From 62-47 sp044463945 (GTDB lineage: Bacteria > Pseudomonadota > Alphaproteobacteria > Rhizobiales > Xanthobacteraceae): 64,000 nt of DNA. The notes beneath the pieces were generated by a model that had not been told where the DNA came from, did no database searches, and saw nothing but the letters and a program-made list of their open reading frames with translations. Below are positions 41,562-51,030 of this stretch, piece by piece (positions within the stretch are counted from its first letter, which is position 1; each line of letters opens with the position of its first letter). The translations under genes and the position numbers were made by a program. The stretch covers positions 80,484 to 144,483 of the forward strand of contig JBIQLW010000006.1 in NCBI GenBank assembly GCA_044463945.1, in the 5' to 3' direction.

Positions 41562-42761
41562 TCAGGCGACGGCAGCTTTCGTCAGCTCAGGTTGCGATGC
41601 GGAGCCGGAAAGGAGATCGAGGTCTTCGAGATACTGCCTGCCGATGGCTTCGATCGAAAAGAGCTGAAGGTGCTTCTTCAACTCGTTCGACATGGCTGGC
41701 TTGGGACTGTCCAGACTTGCAGCTATCGCATGTGCGAGCGCATCGACGTCGCCGATCGGGACGAGCGTGCCGTAGCGACCGCCAGCCAGGATCTCCCGCG
41801 GTCCATGAGGGCAATCCGTGCTGACCACGGGTGTTCCGCACGCCAGGGCCTCCACGATGACATTGCCGAATCCCTCGGCGACCGACGACAGCACAAAGAC
41901 GGCTGCGTGCCGCATGTAGGCGAGCGGATTAGACGCATATCCGAGAAAATGAACATGCGAGGCGATGCCGAGTGAGCCGACCAGGCTTTGCAATTCCTCG
42001 CGGTCGGCGCCTTCACCCAGGATGACGAGGTGCGCAGGCCGTTGACTGACAACGCGGGCAAAGGCCGGAATCAGGTGCCTGTAACCCTTCTGCTTATGCA
42101 AGCGGCCGACCGCGAGCACGAACGGTTCTCCCGACGCGATCGCGGACGGCAGCGTCGGTGTCAGGCCAGCCCGCGCGTCAAATTGCTTGTCAATAATCGG
42201 GTTATAGATGCGGTGGATCGGCTTTTTGCTCAGGCCCGGCAAGCGGCCGAGCTGCTCCTTCAACCCGTCCGATACCGCGACAAATTCATCGGCGGCGTGA
42301 AACGTGGATGCGATAGCAAGTGTCATGGGCCAGCGGTGCATCTGCAACGGCAGCCGCCCCGGCTCGGCCAGCGAGTTATCGAGGCGCACGACAAGCCGGT
42401 GGCGATGAGAACTGGTCATCTTCCCGACACACGAGACGATGTTGGCGTTTTCGACCGAACTTATGACAACCGGCGGACGCGCGGTCCGCAGATAGCGCAA
42501 ATAGGCCGGCAAGCTGAACATCACCTTGAAGGCATCAAGGCTGACCAGCCGGACGCCGCTCGGCACCTTATCCTTCAGGGAGCCGAAATACTTGCACACG
42601 ACAAGATCGACCTTGAGTCCCTGACCAAGAAAATATTCTGCCAGATTGATCTGCACGCGCTCCGCTCCTCCGCTGTAAAGCGTCGGAAGGAAAAGAGCGA
42701 TGTCGGGCGGCGTTTCGTCGGCGGCCAGCCGCGACACGGGAATACAGGCTGGTGCGGTCAT
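41562..42761 (-). CDS. Glycosyltransferase family 4, EPS biosynthesis
   Basis: 399 residues, GT-B fold. N-terminal domain start DIALFLPTLYSGGAERVQINLAEYF; C-terminal donor domain with VLAVGRLHKQKGYRHLIPAFARV and the E-x7-E region AEGFGNVIVEALACGTPVVSTDCPHGPREIL. Retaining sugar transfer from a nucleotide sugar to the growing repeat unit at the cytoplasmic face. Its ATG overlaps the flippase stop (ATGA). Confidence 0.88.
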   Translation of the reverse strand: MTAPACIPVSRLAADETPPDIALFLPTLYSGGAERVQINLAEYFLGQGLKVDLVVCKYFGSLKDKVPSGVRLVSLDAFKVMFSLPAYLRYLRTARPPVVISSVENANIVSCVGKMTSSHRHRLVVRLDNSLAEPGRLPLQMHRWPMTLAIASTFHAADEFVAVSDGLKEQLGRLPGLSKKPIHRIYNPIIDKQFDARAGLTPTLPSAIASGEPFVLAVGRLHKQKGYRHLIPAFARVVSQRPAHLVILGEGADREELQSLVGSLGIASHVHFLGYASNPLAYMRHAAVFVLSSVAEGFGNVIVEALACGTPVVSTDCPHGPREILAGGRYGTLVPIGDVDALAHAIAASLDSPKPAMSNELKKHLQLFSIEAIGRQYLEDLDLLSGSASQPELTKAAVA

Positions 42762-44056
42762 CGGATGTAACTCGTTATCATGACATGACGGGCGACTATT
42801 CCGGCGCCATAGGAGACAATGATCGCACTCGCCGCGCCATTGAGAGCGAAAGAAGGAATTAGGATCACGTTGGCGAGAATCGATAGCGCTATGACGAATA
42901 ATCCGCTGAACAGCGTAAATGAATCCTTGTAGCGGCTGTAGAAAACGGTGCCCTGAACTTCATAGGCCATGCGAAGCACGAAACCCAGCAGCACCAGCCA
43001 CAGCACCGGCATCCAATCCGCCACCAGAGGGCGGTTCAGGTAAGGAATGGCAATTTTTACAAGCACGCCGGTGGCGATCGCCAGCACGATGGAAATCGCT
43101 GCGGCCTGGACGAGCAGTAGCCGGAAGACGGCCCAATAGGAGTGATCTTGACGCGCATGCGCGTTGATCAGTTTTGGTCCGGATATTTGAATAATGCCGG
43201 TATCAACAAGATTGCTCAGGGCGTTTCCGATCGACCAGAACAGCACATAGACGCCGGTAAATTCCAGCCCCATGAACAGACTGACGAGATAGCGATCGGC
43301 GTACTGCGCCGCCGTGTTGACAATGTCGTTGGCGTACAGGATTCGGGAGGCCTTGAAGTGATGCAGGAGCCACTCCCTACGCTCTCCCCCCGACGTGGGG
43401 TGCAGCCATGGCCAATCGCGCGCCGCAACGGCGAAGCCCGCGATCGCCAGCAAACCACCGCCGATCCAGAACATCAGCAGGATGTTCAGATCGCGAAGGG
43501 AGGGGAACATGAACGCGAGAACCATATAGACGCAGATCCATGCGCCGGTGCGGAAGAACATCAGCACATTCGCCAGGAACGGCCGCGAAAGATGATTCAG
43601 CAGAACGAACAAATCGCCGTTCACGTGTTCGAGAAACACGATGGTGAGGACGATTGAAGCGAAAGCAAACTGCTGGAAATAAATGCTTATCCCGAGGCCG
43701 ATAAAGCCGATGAGCCCATAAACCGCAGCCTGGACGCCCCAGTAGAGACGGAGCACGCGCGTGACTTCATCGAGCGACTGCGTGACTGCGTTACGGCTCA
43801 CGACATGGATCAAACCAAAACCGGAGACAATTGAAAAGATCACCGCGGCGCCGGCAACGAGGCCGTAGATTCCCAACGTATGAAGGTCGATGAACCTTGC
43901 GATAAAGAGCGTAAGTGCGAACTTTGCGACCAACGCGAGTCCGCGCAGCCCCATGATCGTCAACGGAGTCAATGTGCGGCTATTCAGCACCGCGCCCAAT
44001 GTCACGTCGACGAGCAAAGATTCTACCCTTTGCGGAAAGCGGCAGGCCAAGCGCAT
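42758..44056 (-). CDS. Wzx-type polysaccharide flippase
   Basis: 432 residues from ATG 44056 (MRLACRFPQRVESLLVDVTL); the frame is open further, but that part is basic and overlaps the upstream gene's end. About 12-14 membrane segments, starting GLRGLALVAKFALTLFIARFIDLHTLGIYGLV as in MATE/PST-family exporters, and ILYANDIVNTAAQYADRYLVSLFMGLEFTGVYVLFWSIGNAL in the middle. It would flip lipid-linked EPS repeat units to the periplasm. Confidence 0.83.
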   Translation of the reverse strand: MRLACRFPQRVESLLVDVTLGAVLNSRTLTPLTIMGLRGLALVAKFALTLFIARFIDLHTLGIYGLVAGAAVIFSIVSGFGLIHVVSRNAVTQSLDEVTRVLRLYWGVQAAVYGLIGFIGLGISIYFQQFAFASIVLTIVFLEHVNGDLFVLLNHLSRPFLANVLMFFRTGAWICVYMVLAFMFPSLRDLNILLMFWIGGGLLAIAGFAVAARDWPWLHPTSGGERREWLLHHFKASRILYANDIVNTAAQYADRYLVSLFMGLEFTGVYVLFWSIGNALSNLVDTGIIQISGPKLINAHARQDHSYWAVFRLLLVQAAAISIVLAIATGVLVKIAIPYLNRPLVADWMPVLWLVLLGFVLRMAYEVQGTVFYSRYKDSFTLFSGLFVIALSILANVILIPSFALNGAASAIIVSYGAGIVARHVMITSYIR

Positions 44057-44102
44057 CGTGCCGCGCCGGAACGCCGGTCTTGAAGATAGCGAAGCAGGAC
44101 GA

Positions 44103-45278
44103 TCATCGTATCGCCTTCCCGACGCCGCCCCGGCCGGCGATCTGTTCCAGATTCTTCTGGTCAGGATGAACTGCCGGCGCCAATTTCGCCTGACGTGCCT
44201 TTTCAACAAGATTGCCGTAAAGGTCGACCAAATCGCGGTTCATCCGCTCTGCGCGAAACATCTCCACGTAGGTCGCGCGTGCTGCCGCGTTCATCGCCGG
44301 GCGGTCAGCCTGTTCGAGCACCGTCAGAGCACGATCGAGGAAGCCGGGCGTGTTGATATCCATCAAAACGCCGTTGACGCCGTTCTTGATGAAGTACGGA
44401 AAGGCCCCGTGATTACTGCACATCAGCGGGCGTCCGGCGCGGAGCACTTCGATGGCAAGCAGGGGCATCCCTTCCCAGCGCGACGGCATGACAACGGCAT
44501 CGCACTCCGCAAACATCGCCGGTAAAGCCGTGCGCGGCACCCAGCCCAGAAGCTTGACATCAGGAGGTATGGTCAGATCACGATTGTCGACAATCTTCGC
44601 GCCAACCAGGTTCAGGGTTGCGCGGCCGGGTTTCAGCCTCGTGAAATCGCGCAGCAGAAGGTCGACGCCTTTCTGTGAATCGAACCGCCCGACGAACAGT
44701 AGACGCATCGGCCCGGCCCGTGGCCGCGCATCGGCGTCGGAAAGCGTCGCCACGTCCTTTATGCCGCTCACAATAAGCTTGGTATTGTTGAGCGAGATGC
44801 CGGCACTTCGAAGAACCTGAACTTCGTGAGGAGAGATGTTCACGATGGCATCGGCGCGGCGGCTGAGCTTGCGTTCGAGGATCGCGTAGAGGCGGGTCAC
44901 GATGGTCTGCTGGGGACGATCGAATGCCCAGCAATGAGCGCAATAAACAATACGGGGCCGCGAACGCGACCCACGAATGAGCAATCGGCCGATGGCGCCG
45001 GCAAAGCTGCTATGAAGATGGACGATGTCGGGATTGTGCAGCTTGATACTTTTCCGGATCGCCAAGGCGAGCGCCACGATCGAGCGGATATCGCGGCCCG
45101 TTCGCTGATAGGTTTCGACGACACAGTCGATCGACGCTGCAATTGAATCGCGCTGGCCCGCCGGAGCCAGCACAATGACATTGCCTGCGCCGAATTGCTG
45201 CGCCTGATACGGCAGTATTTCCTCGAGATACGAGGCTGGGCCGCCGATGAGGCTTTCGCAGACGTGAAGGATTTTCAT
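44103..45278 (-). CDS. Glycosyltransferase family 4, EPS biosynthesis
   Basis: 391 residues. ATG 45278 gives the normal start MKILHVCESLIGGPASYLEEILP; the longer frame upstream lacks resemblance. GT-B signatures: RLLFVGRFDSQKGVDLLLRDF for the donor domain and MPSRWEGMPLLAIEVLRAGRPLM as the E-x7-E region. First gene of the leftward GT-wzx-GT-FAD group. Confidence 0.88.
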   Translation of the reverse strand: MKILHVCESLIGGPASYLEEILPYQAQQFGAGNVIVLAPAGQRDSIAASIDCVVETYQRTGRDIRSIVALALAIRKSIKLHNPDIVHLHSSFAGAIGRLLIRGSRSRPRIVYCAHCWAFDRPQQTIVTRLYAILERKLSRRADAIVNISPHEVQVLRSAGISLNNTKLIVSGIKDVATLSDADARPRAGPMRLLFVGRFDSQKGVDLLLRDFTRLKPGRATLNLVGAKIVDNRDLTIPPDVKLLGWVPRTALPAMFAECDAVVMPSRWEGMPLLAIEVLRAGRPLMCSNHGAFPYFIKNGVNGVLMDINTPGFLDRALTVLEQADRPAMNAAARATYVEMFRAERMNRDLVDLYGNLVEKARQAKLAPAVHPDQKNLEQIAGRGGVGKAIR

Positions 45279-45438
45279 CACCGCTCTCGCTACCGACTGA
45301 AAGGCGGGAGCAATTCTGGAGGCCGTCCCGCTGCATATTCGAAATTCGTATGCGGTGAAACCTACCATCTCCGCATCGCCAACGGACGGCAAAAAGCAAA
45401 ACAAGGTGAATGCGCAAGCGCAAAAAAACGCCGCTGTA

Positions 45439-46773
45439 TCAGCGTGCTACAGTTACGGGGATATAGCTCACGGAGGTCTTCGGCAGCACCTCCAAAACGC
45501 CATTTGTGTTCGGTTGTGAGACATCCCGCCGCCCCAGGTAATCAACCGTTGGACCGGACCTGCGCCAGCCTGGCACAACGATTTTTTGCGGCATTCCGTC
45601 TGTTTCCGTAGTCCAGACAACAAGTTTGCATTGCTGCTCTGCTTCGTCGCAAAATCGCAAGATCGTGACGCCTCGCGCGGTCGTCGGATCGAAGCGCGCG
45701 ATGGTCTCGCGCAAGGACATTCCGCCGATCTCACGTGACAGGGTCTGATAGGCCAGAAACGACGAGCGCATGATTCCGTCGGATCGGACCAGCCCGAAAC
45801 GGTCCTCGATCTCGTTGTCGTTATCTCCGGTGTCCATCAGACAGTACCAATTGGTCAGCCTGACCTGCTCCATCAGGTTGACAAGGAACATGCGAGGCAG
45901 CCAAAGCGCCTGAGTGTCTTCGGAAATTCCGGACCGATAGACCGAGTCGCCCCATTCGGTGTCGACAATCGGTTTGCGCGGGATCGCCGCCGGCCACACG
46001 GCGAGATAGTCATTGCGGAGGACGGCGTAATCGCGAGAAACGGTTTCGGGCGGTTGCCCGAAACGATGGGTGTGCAGGCTGAGCGCATCAAGGCAAGCCA
46101 GAAGCTGCTTATCGTTCAGAAGTGCCTGCATGAGTGGCTTTTCTTTGTGCCAGACCGTGGGCATCTGAGCTGCGGCGGGGCCGATCACGAAAGCGTTCGG
46201 GACATGCCGTTTGATCGCGGCGCAGGTTTCGCGGGCGAGCCTGACGTAGTTCGAAGGGTTGGGTTTCGGCGGCCAAAACCCGTCCTGGTCAGGTTCGTTC
46301 CAGACCTCCCAGATCGGATCAAGGCGCCGGTAACGCTGCGCTGCCGCCGTAGCCCATCGGGCGAATGCCGCAATCTGCGAAGGCGTCGAGGGCGGCCGGG
46401 CGCCCTGACGACGCACGCCATCGACGAGCGCATCATAAGGATCTCCATGCAACGGATGAGGCCGGTTCAGAATAAATAGCGGGCGCAGTCGGAGCTTTTC
46501 CAACTCCGCCACATAGGCATCGTAAAGGGACCAGTCATAGTGGCCCGGCGTTTTCTCGGTCCACGGCCAGTTGAGGTCGATGCGGACGACAGCCGCGCCG
46601 AGGGTATGCGCGAAGTTAAGACGTTCACGCCAATTCGGCAGATGCAAGTAATTGTCCGTAAACTGAACCGAAAGGCCACGACCGACTGTCTGCCCTGGTT
46701 GCGCCTGGATCGCGGATAGCGGCGCAAGCAAAGCACATGCGACCGCGACGATGCCGATGCGTCGTCGACGCAT
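45439..46773 (-). CDS. Secreted clan-A glycoside hydrolase (GH39/GH5-like)
   Basis: 444 residues from ATG 46773. Signal peptide IGIVAVACALLAPLSAIQAQ. A TIM barrel is indicated by AAVVRIDLNWPWTEKTPGHYDW and the acid/base motif DPIWEVWNEPDQDGFW near residue 155. The nucleophile candidate is Glu in IVDTEWGDSVY near 275. It probably cleaves or trims the EPS in the periplasm or outside, as endo-hydrolases in such loci often do. Its promoter must lie in the 190-bp gap divergent from the GT2 gene. Confidence 0.8.
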   Translation of the reverse strand: MRRRRIGIVAVACALLAPLSAIQAQPGQTVGRGLSVQFTDNYLHLPNWRERLNFAHTLGAAVVRIDLNWPWTEKTPGHYDWSLYDAYVAELEKLRLRPLFILNRPHPLHGDPYDALVDGVRRQGARPPSTPSQIAAFARWATAAAQRYRRLDPIWEVWNEPDQDGFWPPKPNPSNYVRLARETCAAIKRHVPNAFVIGPAAAQMPTVWHKEKPLMQALLNDKQLLACLDALSLHTHRFGQPPETVSRDYAVLRNDYLAVWPAAIPRKPIVDTEWGDSVYRSGISEDTQALWLPRMFLVNLMEQVRLTNWYCLMDTGDNDNEIEDRFGLVRSDGIMRSSFLAYQTLSREIGGMSLRETIARFDPTTARGVTILRFCDEAEQQCKLVVWTTETDGMPQKIVVPGWRRSGPTVDYLGRRDVSQPNTNGVLEVLPKTSVSYIPVTVAR

Positions 46774-46965
46774 AGGCCCGATAGTTAACAAACCCTCTGC
46801 AAGTCCCATCGATTCACCATGGTCGGCATCGTTCGGAAATTTCGAAGGATTTAACGTATAAGAGCCTACAATATCGATAACGAAGCCATACGTTTCTCGT
46901 CATCGATCGGCCGCCTCACGGAGATTTCGCACAACTGCGATATCGCGACGGAGCAACATAAGAAG

Positions 46966-47802
46966 ATGAAGCGACGAACCGCCTTTCTGATGCCAGCCTA
47001 CAATCCGACCCGTGACGATCTGGCACGAACCGTCGACTCTTTGCTGGCGCAGACCGAAAGCGCCGATATCGTCATTATTGACGACGGTTCACGGAGGCCG
47101 ATCAGCGAGATGCTGGCGCCGCGCGCCAACATCGTGGTGCTTCGACTCGATCGCAATCAAGGCATCACGGCGGCTTTGAATCACGGCCTCGAATACATCG
47201 TCAGAAACGGCTACGAATTTGTGGCCCGCATGGATTGCGGCGATATTTGCGCGCCAAATCGCATCGCACGGCAACAGGCCCATATGGACGCGCATCCCGG
47301 CATAGACCTGCTCGGGGCCTTCGCGGACATCGTCGACGAACGCGGTAATCATCTGTTCTTCGAAGGAACGTCCGGCGGCAGGACGGCGATCGGACGCAAG
47401 CTGAAAGACAACGCTGCATTCAAGCATCCGACATTCTTCTTTCGGACGTCCAGCATTCAGAGGCTCGGCGGGTATTCAACCGACTATCCGCACGCCGAAG
47501 ATTACGAGTTCATGCTGCGCGCTTACAAGCAGGGAGACATTGACTGTCTCGACGACGTCCTCGTGATCTATGAGAAAAATTCGAGCAGCATCAGCAGCAA
47601 GAACCGCGGCGCACAGTTGCGGTCGCGGCTGCGAATTCAACTGAAGTACCTCGAGCCGGCGAGCATCCCCGCATACGTCGGAATAGTCCGTACGATCATC
47701 ACTCTGCTTGTGCCGGCGCCGCTATGGGCCCGCCTTTCGCAGTCGTATTGGGATCGTACCGGTGAACGCGGGGTGGCGGTCAAGACGCGATTGCTTCAAT
47801 GA
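46966..47802 (+). CDS. Glycosyltransferase family 2
   Basis: 278 residues, GT-A fold. RTAFLMPAYNPTRDDLARTVDSLL at the start, IVIIDDGSRRPISEM, then the metal motif region RMDCGDICAPNRIARQ and the acceptor part HAEDYEFMLRAYKQG. Inverting transfer to the repeat unit. First of a rightward group; its end overlaps the polymerase start (ATGA). Confidence 0.88.
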   Translation: MKRRTAFLMPAYNPTRDDLARTVDSLLAQTESADIVIIDDGSRRPISEMLAPRANIVVLRLDRNQGITAALNHGLEYIVRNGYEFVARMDCGDICAPNRIARQQAHMDAHPGIDLLGAFADIVDERGNHLFFEGTSGGRTAIGRKLKDNAAFKHPTFFFRTSSIQRLGGYSTDYPHAEDYEFMLRAYKQGDIDCLDDVLVIYEKNSSSISSKNRGAQLRSRLRIQLKYLEPASIPAYVGIVRTIITLLVPAPLWARLSQSYWDRTGERGVAVKTRLLQ

Positions 47803-49190
47803 CGTCAATGGGGGCGGCAGCGACTGGCGTGAGAAGGGAAGCGCAAGGCGCTCTGCCCGATCGGCTGGTCTGGCTTGCCGTCTTATTGCTGCCGATCACG
47901 GGACTCTCAGGCATCGGTGCGTTTGGAGAGTTGAAAGGATCGGCGACCGTTTACGTTCTCACGGTGGCCATTCTGGTTGCGGTCGCGACGCGGTTCAACA
48001 AAATTGAGATACCGCGACCGCTCTTCGTCTTCGCAGCCTGCTTGCTGACCTGGCTCGTTGTGACCGCCGCGGTCAATTTCGAGGAAATTCTAACGTCCGT
48101 TTATCACGGCCGGAGCGGCTTCAATAAGTTCACGACGTCATCCGCCGTTCTGGTCTTCGGTATTGCGAGTGCGATTATCTGTGCAATGTCGTTCCAGCGC
48201 GTGAGCGACGTTGAGAAGCTATTCGTGAATCCGCTGATCGCCGCCCTCATCGCTTGCGCGGTTTTTGCCGTGCCGGAGGTCCTGTCGTGGTTCTCACCGG
48301 TGGGCGAGTTCCTCTATAAAATATCGACCGGATTGCTGCATACGGCGGAGCACGAGAAAGGACGCGCCGCCGGCCGCTTGATAAGCCTTGCTTTCGAGGC
48401 ACCCGACCTTTCGTACTTCTGCGGCTTTGCCTGTCCGTGGGCATTGTTCGCTTATCGCGTGCGGGCCAGGAACCATTCGCTGCTCAGCGCGCCTGTTCTG
48501 GCGGGCTTACCTCTGTTGCTCGGTCTTATCATGTTGTTGCTGAGCAACTCGCGGACCGGTCTGTTGATGCTTGGCGGGCTGATCTTCGCCGAACTGGTCT
48601 ACTGGATCCTGATGCGCGGGATGCGGCTCGGCGTGCTTGCGCTGGTCGCCGCCATCCCCGTGTTTGCGGCGGTCGCGTTCGTCCCCTGGCTTGCGTTGCA
48701 TAACGTAGACGCCACCCTCGCTGCCGGCGATGTCTCGACAACGTCGCGATTGGCATTGTTCAGCGCGCAGCTATCGATTTTCGCGAGCAATCCGGTCTTT
48801 GGCGTAGGATTCGGACAATTCGGCTTTCACGCCTATCCGGTTTTGCCATCGTGGGCCTGGGACAGCTACGAGGTCGTCAACTGGTTCGAGATGTTCGACG
48901 ATCTGCCGCCGACATTCAATGTCGCGGGGCGGCTGGGCGCGGAACTCGGAGCACCCGGCCTGGTAATATGGTATGGCTTTTGGGCCATGGCGATTTTCCG
49001 GATCGCGCAGGCGGCGATACGACAGCGGCGGGATTCATCATTGAACTTTCTGAACGCCGCACTGCTCGGCAGCATTTTCAGTTTGATCCTCGGCGGAATG
49101 AGTAATGACCCGTTTCGCCGTCCGGAAACCTGGGTTCTTATTGCGATCACCTCGCTTTACGCGGGAAGAACCTCGGAGCCGTCGGCGTGA
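47799..49190 (+). CDS. O-antigen ligase/Wzy-type polysaccharide polymerase
   Basis: 463 residues, about 11 membrane segments. The large periplasmic loop with the Wzy_C-type signature contains SNSRTGLLMLGGLIFAELVYW and then STTSRLALFSAQLSIFASNPVFGVGFGQFGFH, which includes the conserved Arg and the GxG-containing segment. It would polymerise flipped repeat units in the periplasm. Overlap of 4 bp with the GT2 gene. Confidence 0.85.
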   Translation: MTSMGAAATGVRREAQGALPDRLVWLAVLLLPITGLSGIGAFGELKGSATVYVLTVAILVAVATRFNKIEIPRPLFVFAACLLTWLVVTAAVNFEEILTSVYHGRSGFNKFTTSSAVLVFGIASAIICAMSFQRVSDVEKLFVNPLIAALIACAVFAVPEVLSWFSPVGEFLYKISTGLLHTAEHEKGRAAGRLISLAFEAPDLSYFCGFACPWALFAYRVRARNHSLLSAPVLAGLPLLLGLIMLLLSNSRTGLLMLGGLIFAELVYWILMRGMRLGVLALVAAIPVFAAVAFVPWLALHNVDATLAAGDVSTTSRLALFSAQLSIFASNPVFGVGFGQFGFHAYPVLPSWAWDSYEVVNWFEMFDDLPPTFNVAGRLGAELGAPGLVIWYGFWAMAIFRIAQAAIRQRRDSSLNFLNAALLGSIFSLILGGMSNDPFRRPETWVLIAITSLYAGRTSEPSA

Positions 49191-49410
49191 CCATCGATAT
49201 CCATATGATGGCAAGCGGCAATGCGAGGCGCGCTTGCGGCCGCACCGCCGTTTTGCCTCCGGGTCAGGTCATAAACCTTAATTCTGAAGATCAAAGGCGA
49301 CCGCGCCGACAACGGCGTATACTCGATCGGGACTTTGGATCTGCGTTAGATCCGCGCAGAATGAGAGGTCGGGCTTGATATCCGCGGATTGGTGCACGAT
49401 AGAGTTGCCG

Positions 49411-51030
49411 ATGAGCGGGAAGCCGTTGCTTCAGCGCCTGAAGCTGCGCTCTTTCGGCGACGAGCATCGTCGAGTGTCCCACGTGAAGGATAGAACGCGC
49501 CTTGCCATCATCCTGCCAAGGCACCGGCTTTGGGAGTGGCACCGTCAGTTGCTCCGACATCTCGAGAACAACTACGATATCGCCGTGTTTCTTGACGATG
49601 GTGCGCCACCATATGGGCGCGCAACACAACTCTGGCTGAAGTTGGAGCAATCGGCATTCCCTAGCGGAAAGCTGGCAAAGCCGATCGCTCCCGATGGAGC
49701 CTGGCGCCCAGTTTCCGATTTGGAAGACGCTGCTGGCAGGACCGTCATCAACCTGTCCGAGCGCTCTCAACCTTATTCCGAAGCCCTCGAACTTCGATAT
49801 GACGGCGTCTCGGACAGTTACGCACTCATCAAGGGATTATTGTCGCGGAAGACTCCGTGCCTCTCCGTCCATTGCCCGGACGAGAATAGAACTCTGGCAG
49901 CATCGAGATTGGCGATCGGAGACAAATTTCTGATCGGGCGCGGGCTACAGGATTCATTCTCGCGTTGCCTGTCGCTTATCGATCGCACATTGTCCTCTTC
50001 CGACAGCGGGATTGTCGATGAGACAACTGCGGTTGCGACGCCGGGAAGCGCGACCCTGACTGAATTCATTTTACGCATGATTGCGCATAAAGCCTCGAAC
50101 CTGCTGATGAAGCCATTTCGGCGTCAGGAGCATTGGCAGGTGGCGCTGCGCGACGGCGCGCAGTCCTTCAACGTCGTCCAGGATGACGGCGGTCGATTCT
50201 ACGCCGACCCGTTCCTGTATCAGGCAAATGGCCGGACGTTTCTGTTTGTCGAAGAATATCCCTATGCCGACCAAAGGGGCTTCATCTCAGCCGCCGAGGT
50301 TATCGACGGCCGGCTTGCGACCGCACCGGTGGCGGTGCTCAAGCGTCCCTATCATCTTTCGTATCCGTTCGTTTTCGAACACGACGGAGAATTCTGGATG
50401 ATTCCGGAGACAGGTGAAAACCGGACCATCGAGCTCTATCGCGCGACCGAGTTTCCCTGGAAATGGGAGCTGAGCACGGTCCTGATGGACGGGGCCGTCT
50501 TCTCTGACGCGACCATTTTGTTTCATGGCAGCCTTTGGTGGCTTTTCGTGACCGCCGATCGGTTCGGCACTTCGACGCAGGACGAATTATCGATCTTCTA
50601 CAGCGAAGCACTTGAAGGCGAATGGAAGCCGCATCGTGCCAACCCGGTGAAGTCGGATAGCCGCTTTTCCCGGCCTGCCGGTCGCATCATCCGGCAAGGC
50701 GGACGCCTGCTCCGGCCCGCACAGAATTGTGATCGAACCTACGGTGCCGGCATCGTATGGTTTGAAATCACCGAATTGACGCCGACGCGATTCGACGAGC
50801 GGCAAATAGCCGCCTGGGACGGTCAAACCGAGCTATCGATGGACGGGCTTCATAGCTTCGATCAACTCGGCTCGCTTCAAGCGATAGACTTCAAATGCTC
50901 CGTTTATCGCGGGATGGCGCGAAGGAACATCAACACGATAACGCCGCGCCATGGCGGAGAGCTCGAACGCTCGCTTTCCAAGTCGTCGCTTTTCTTCAAC
51001 CCAGTCGAATCCGATCAGCCTGGGCCCTAA
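49411..51030 (+). CDS. GINT1-like beta-propeller protein of EPS locus
   Basis: 539 residues from ATG 49411; a TTG at 49375 could add 12. The N-terminal ~200 residues (RLAIILPRHRLWEWHRQLLRHLE, TVINLSERSQPY) recall a formyltransferase-like or Rossmann region. From about residue 245, repeats such as FYADPFLYQANGRTFLFVEEYPY, YPFVFEHDGEFWMIPETGEN and ATILFHGSLWWLFVT form the five-bladed propeller seen in glucosamine inositolphosphorylceramide transferase (GINT1) N-domains. Probably carbohydrate-modifying; exact role unknown. Its stop shares one base with the next ATG (TAATG). Confidence 0.7.
   Translation: MSGKPLLQRLKLRSFGDEHRRVSHVKDRTRLAIILPRHRLWEWHRQLLRHLENNYDIAVFLDDGAPPYGRATQLWLKLEQSAFPSGKLAKPIAPDGAWRPVSDLEDAAGRTVINLSERSQPYSEALELRYDGVSDSYALIKGLLSRKTPCLSVHCPDENRTLAASRLAIGDKFLIGRGLQDSFSRCLSLIDRTLSSSDSGIVDETTAVATPGSATLTEFILRMIAHKASNLLMKPFRRQEHWQVALRDGAQSFNVVQDDGGRFYADPFLYQANGRTFLFVEEYPYADQRGFISAAEVIDGRLATAPVAVLKRPYHLSYPFVFEHDGEFWMIPETGENRTIELYRATEFPWKWELSTVLMDGAVFSDATILFHGSLWWLFVTADRFGTSTQDELSIFYSEALEGEWKPHRANPVKSDSRFSRPAGRIIRQGGRLLRPAQNCDRTYGAGIVWFEITELTPTRFDERQIAAWDGQTELSMDGLHSFDQLGSLQAIDFKCSVYRGMARRNINTITPRHGGELERSLSKSSLFFNPVESDQPGP

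Noticed and set aside
49187..49378. Possible 63-residue gene after the Wzy-like gene
   Set aside because: ATG overlap with the wzy stop is suggestive, but the translation has no structure or motif and ends in an Arg-rich tail.
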